Shown in pieces: positions 61,936 through 64,000 of a stretch of 64,000 nucleotides of DNA. This DNA comes from Terriglobia bacterium (GTDB taxonomy: Bacteria > Acidobacteriota > Terriglobia > Bryobacterales > Bryobacteraceae): assembly GCA_020073145.1 (NCBI GenBank), contig JAIQFS010000007.1, forward strand, positions 62,001-126,000, read 5' to 3'. The notes beneath the pieces are model-generated. The model searched no databases and had not been told where the DNA came from. It saw only the letters and a list, made by a program, of their open reading frames with translations. The translations under genes were made by a program, and so were the position numbers. Each line of letters begins with the position of its first letter. Within the stretch, counting starts at the first letter, position 1.

Positions 61936-63851
61936 CGGCGCACCGCCTCCACCGGGTGAGACGCACGGCGGACGACATGAGGCCGCCACGCCTCACCGCG
62001 GCGGAATCGCGCAAACAGAAGCCATTCCGCCAGCAGGCCCAAGCCGCCGGCCAGAGCCAACCAAGGCCAGAGGTCGCTGGCGGCGCGCTCGAGCGGCGGA
62101 GTGCGCGGGATGCCGCGGCGCACGTCGGCGGGGGGCGTCCATTGGATGTCGCCGACCTCGGGGAGGGTCAGGGAGTTGACGTACTCGCGGTCCCCAGCCA
62201 GCACGCGGACCACGCCCGGTGCGCCCGAGAAGAAATGGACCGCGCGGTCACGGAGCACGAACGGCAGCGCGGTGCCGTCCTCAGTGACGACCTTCACGTT
62301 GGCGGGAGCCGTATCCTGATCGAGAAGCAGCTTGACGGCCCCCACGCTGACGCCGCTTAACTCGGACCGGCGGAAGAGCTCGGGCGCGAACCAGCGCAGC
62401 AGGTTCGCGAACAGGAGCGGGGTGGCCAGTTCATAGCGCATGTTGGAGAGCGCGGGATGGAAGCCGAAGACGACGATCTTGGGCTGGTCCGGCCGGGCCA
62501 CGATCACCGGGCCGGCCTGGACTTCGGCGATCCGCGCGTCGCCCGGGGCGGTCGCGAACACGGAAGTCTTGTCGAGCTTGTATTCCTTGGTGCGCAGGCC
62601 GGCGGAGATGGGGTGTGTAGGATCCCAGCGGGAAAACAGCACCTGCTCGGCGCTGGCGCGAACGGGGATGGGAGATCCAGCGGCGGGCGGATCGATCCAC
62701 ACGGAATCGGCCTGGGGGCGCTGAGGAGGAATGAAGCGATCGAGGATGACGAGGCCCTTGTCGCCGGGGATGTACTCCGCCGGCTTCTTGTAGACGGCGG
62801 CCACACGCGGAGTGGCGGCCAGCAACGGCCGGAGCAGATCGGGCTCGCTGGAGTAGACGGTGACGGGAAGGGTGGGCTGGGAGGGCAGCTCGAGGGTGGC
62901 GCGGTCATCGGCGGGGAAGGCGTCACGGGGGCTCAGGCGAACTCCCAGAATTCCGGCGGCGCTGCTGCGAAATTCAAAAGTCTGTTCGTTATCGGCGCCG
63001 GGCTGGAGGGTGACACGGCGCGAGCCGACGACGACGCGGCCGGTATCTCCGGGCGGTCCGTAGTCAATTGACAGGGTCACGACGCGGGGACGGACGCCGT
63101 AGTTGCGGGCGGAAACGTAGATCTCCCAGACGTCGGAATCGCCAGCGGCGCGCCGCATGCCGATTTTGCGCAGGCCGGCGTTTTCGATGGCATCGGGGAC
63201 GGCGATGACGCGCAGGTTCCGCGGCAGGGTGGTGGAGGGATCGAGTTGGGAGGTGCGGCCAGCGCCGATGAATGCGATTTCCCCGGCGCGGCGGCCGCCT
63301 TGCGACTGGACGCGGCGGGCGAAGGCGAGCACCTCCTCGAGATTCAACGCGGTGGAACCGGGAACGGAGGCGACGATGGCGGCGTCGAGCTTGCGGCGAT
63401 CGGGCTCGAAGGCTGTGGCCGGAGTGGCCAGGGCGTCGGCGCGGACGAGCATGACGCGGTCGCGGCCGGGGAGCGCGCGCAGGTACTGACGGGCGCGGTC
63501 GCGGGCAATGTCCATCAACGTGCGATTGCCGGAACGGGCGCCCATCCAGGCGGAAGTTTCGAGCAGCAGGACGTGGTCGCGGCCCCCGGTTTCGGGGGCG
63601 CCGAAGCGGAGCTGAGCGAGAGCGAGCAGCAGCAGGGCCATGCTGATCAGCTGCAGAACCAGCGACCAGGGCTGCTGGATCCGGCGGCGGCGGGCGACGA
63701 CGGTGGGCTGCTCGGCCGAGACCCAGAACCGCAGGGTGGAAACCACCTGGCGTCGGCGCGAACGGTCGAGCAGGTATAACGCGACGGCCAGGGCCGAGAC
63801 GGTCCCGAAGACCGCGAGGAATTGCGCCAGTGAGAGATTTAGAAGATACAT
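61932..63851 (-). CDS. BatA-type VWA membrane protein
   Basis: 639 residues. The N-terminal BatA domain is two helices with an Arg-rich bridge (YLLDRSRRRQVVSTLRFW, then VLQLISMALLLLALAQLRFG), followed by a VWA-like domain (HVLLLETSAWMGARSG), a beta-rich domain, and a final helix (LALAGGLGLLAEWLLFARF). The MIDAS Asp is replaced by Glu (LLLETSA), so metal binding may be altered. ATGA overlap with the next VWA gene. A DUF58/MoxR gene would be expected before it, and the partial gene at 63868 may be one. Confidence 0.85.
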   Translation of the reverse strand: MYLLNLSLAQFLAVFGTVSALAVALYLLDRSRRRQVVSTLRFWVSAEQPTVVARRRRIQQPWSLVLQLISMALLLLALAQLRFGAPETGGRDHVLLLETSAWMGARSGNRTLMDIARDRARQYLRALPGRDRVMLVRADALATPATAFEPDRRKLDAAIVASVPGSTALNLEEVLAFARRVQSQGGRRAGEIAFIGAGRTSQLDPSTTLPRNLRVIAVPDAIENAGLRKIGMRRAAGDSDVWEIYVSARNYGVRPRVVTLSIDYGPPGDTGRVVVGSRRVTLQPGADNEQTFEFRSSAAGILGVRLSPRDAFPADDRATLELPSQPTLPVTVYSSEPDLLRPLLAATPRVAAVYKKPAEYIPGDKGLVILDRFIPPQRPQADSVWIDPPAAGSPIPVRASAEQVLFSRWDPTHPISAGLRTKEYKLDKTSVFATAPGDARIAEVQAGPVIVARPDQPKIVVFGFHPALSNMRYELATPLLFANLLRWFAPELFRRSELSGVSVGAVKLLLDQDTAPANVKVVTEDGTALPFVLRDRAVHFFSGAPGVVRVLAGDREYVNSLTLPEVGDIQWTPPADVRRGIPRTPPLERAASDLWPWLALAGGLGLLAEWLLFARFRRGEAWRPHVVRRASHPVEAVRR

Positions 63852-63867
63852 GGCGCCGCCCTGGTTT

Positions 63868-64000
63868 TCACGCGATCCCCCGCGTTCGGATCAAGTCTCC
63901 GAAAATGACATCTTCGAGCGGCTGGGCGGTGGAGATGCCGGCATACCGCCCGCCGCTGCGCATGGCCAGCTTTTGGAGGTCCATGGCGTATTCGTCGAAG
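63868..64000 (-). CDS. 3' end of a gene of the VWA cluster (DUF58-like), continues past the window
   Basis: The minus-strand frame reads FDEYAMDLQKLAMRSGGRYA, then ISTAQPLEDVIFGDL, and stops at 63870-63868. It is 16 bp before the BatA gene on the same strand. Only 43 codons are visible. The order of MoxR-DUF58-BatA-VWA clusters makes a DUF58 protein likely, but the visible piece is too short to prove it. Confidence 0.5.
   Translation of the reverse strand, partial: FDEYAMDLQKLAMRSGGRYAGISTAQPLEDVIFGDLIRTRGIA

Overview
The window looks like chromosomal DNA of an Acidobacteriota member, most likely from the Solibacter/Bryobacter side of the phylum. This is inferred from gene content, not from a marker gene: two tandem ADOP-type (acidobacterial duplicated orphan permease) MacB-like permeases behind a PadR regulator, a DUF6152 protein next to several copies of a secreted family typical of this phylum, an S55 peptidase paired with a beta-propeller protein, three single-domain PilZ proteins and many secreted hydrolases. 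GC is high (about 65% in lines I counted), falling to about 53-58% in the lines I counted between 44.2 and 46.3 kb. There is no rRNA, CRISPR array, transposase or phage gene. Two tRNA genes are present (Asp and initiator Met).

Layout. 0-2.1 kb: the end of a 2-hydroxyacyl-CoA dehydratase-like subunit coupled to an MFS transporter. 2.3-8.5 kb: tRNA-Asp, a secreted M2 dipeptidase, an exported HpcH/HpaI aldolase-like protein, a divergent MocR/flavin-split-barrel pair, a cyclophilin and nadD. 8.5-14.9 kb, minus strand: alginate-lyase-like protein, YihY-type membrane protein, a secreted beta-propeller protein and an S55 peptidase, then initiator tRNA. 15-18.3 kb: a probable operon with a universal stress protein, small membrane or secreted proteins and a Kef-type antiporter. 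19-25.2 kb: GH2 glycosidase, zinc-ribbon protein, SGNH hydrolase with a divergent MarR regulator, metallo-beta-lactamase-fold hydrolase and a PilZ protein.

25.3-29.1 kb is a tight catabolic operon: class III CoA-transferase, acyl-CoA dehydrogenase and MmgE/PrpD. 29-36.4 kb holds a double-cupin protein, a secreted unknown, two tandem ADOP permeases and their PadR regulator with a clear promoter/operator. 36.5-39.3 kb holds three paralogs of one secreted family plus DUF6152; a fourth paralog lies at 53.8 kb. 39.4-42.9 kb: LuxR-type response regulator, 2H phosphoesterase and M3 oligopeptidase.

43-48.4 kb is the most unusual stretch: small unknown genes, two decayed fragments, a consensus sigma-54 promoter, a CBS protein, a PilZ protein and a lone NRPS module (adenylation-carrier-thioesterase) whose specificity residues read as the EntF serine code but which has no condensation domain. 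48.6-53.3 kb: a TonB-C-like lipoprotein and two unusually long tandem TolC-type proteins with no pump beside them. 54.6-58.6 kb: PilZ, then an ABC-2 transporter operon under a YtrA-type GntR regulator that ends in a membrane PPM/SpoIIE phosphatase. 58.9-64 kb: a secreted unknown and a BatA/VWA cluster running out of the window.

A recurrent feature is a -10 hexamer only 6-8 nt upstream of the start codon, with no Shine-Dalgarno sequence, at seven genes scattered through 6.8-25.3 kb. This suggests leaderless mRNAs are common in this genome. I did not find one unmistakable new multi-gene system. The best leads are the serine-specific A-PCP-TE protein, the sigma-54 promoter in front of an unknown 80-residue protein, the duplicated long TolC pair, and the multi-copy secreted family.
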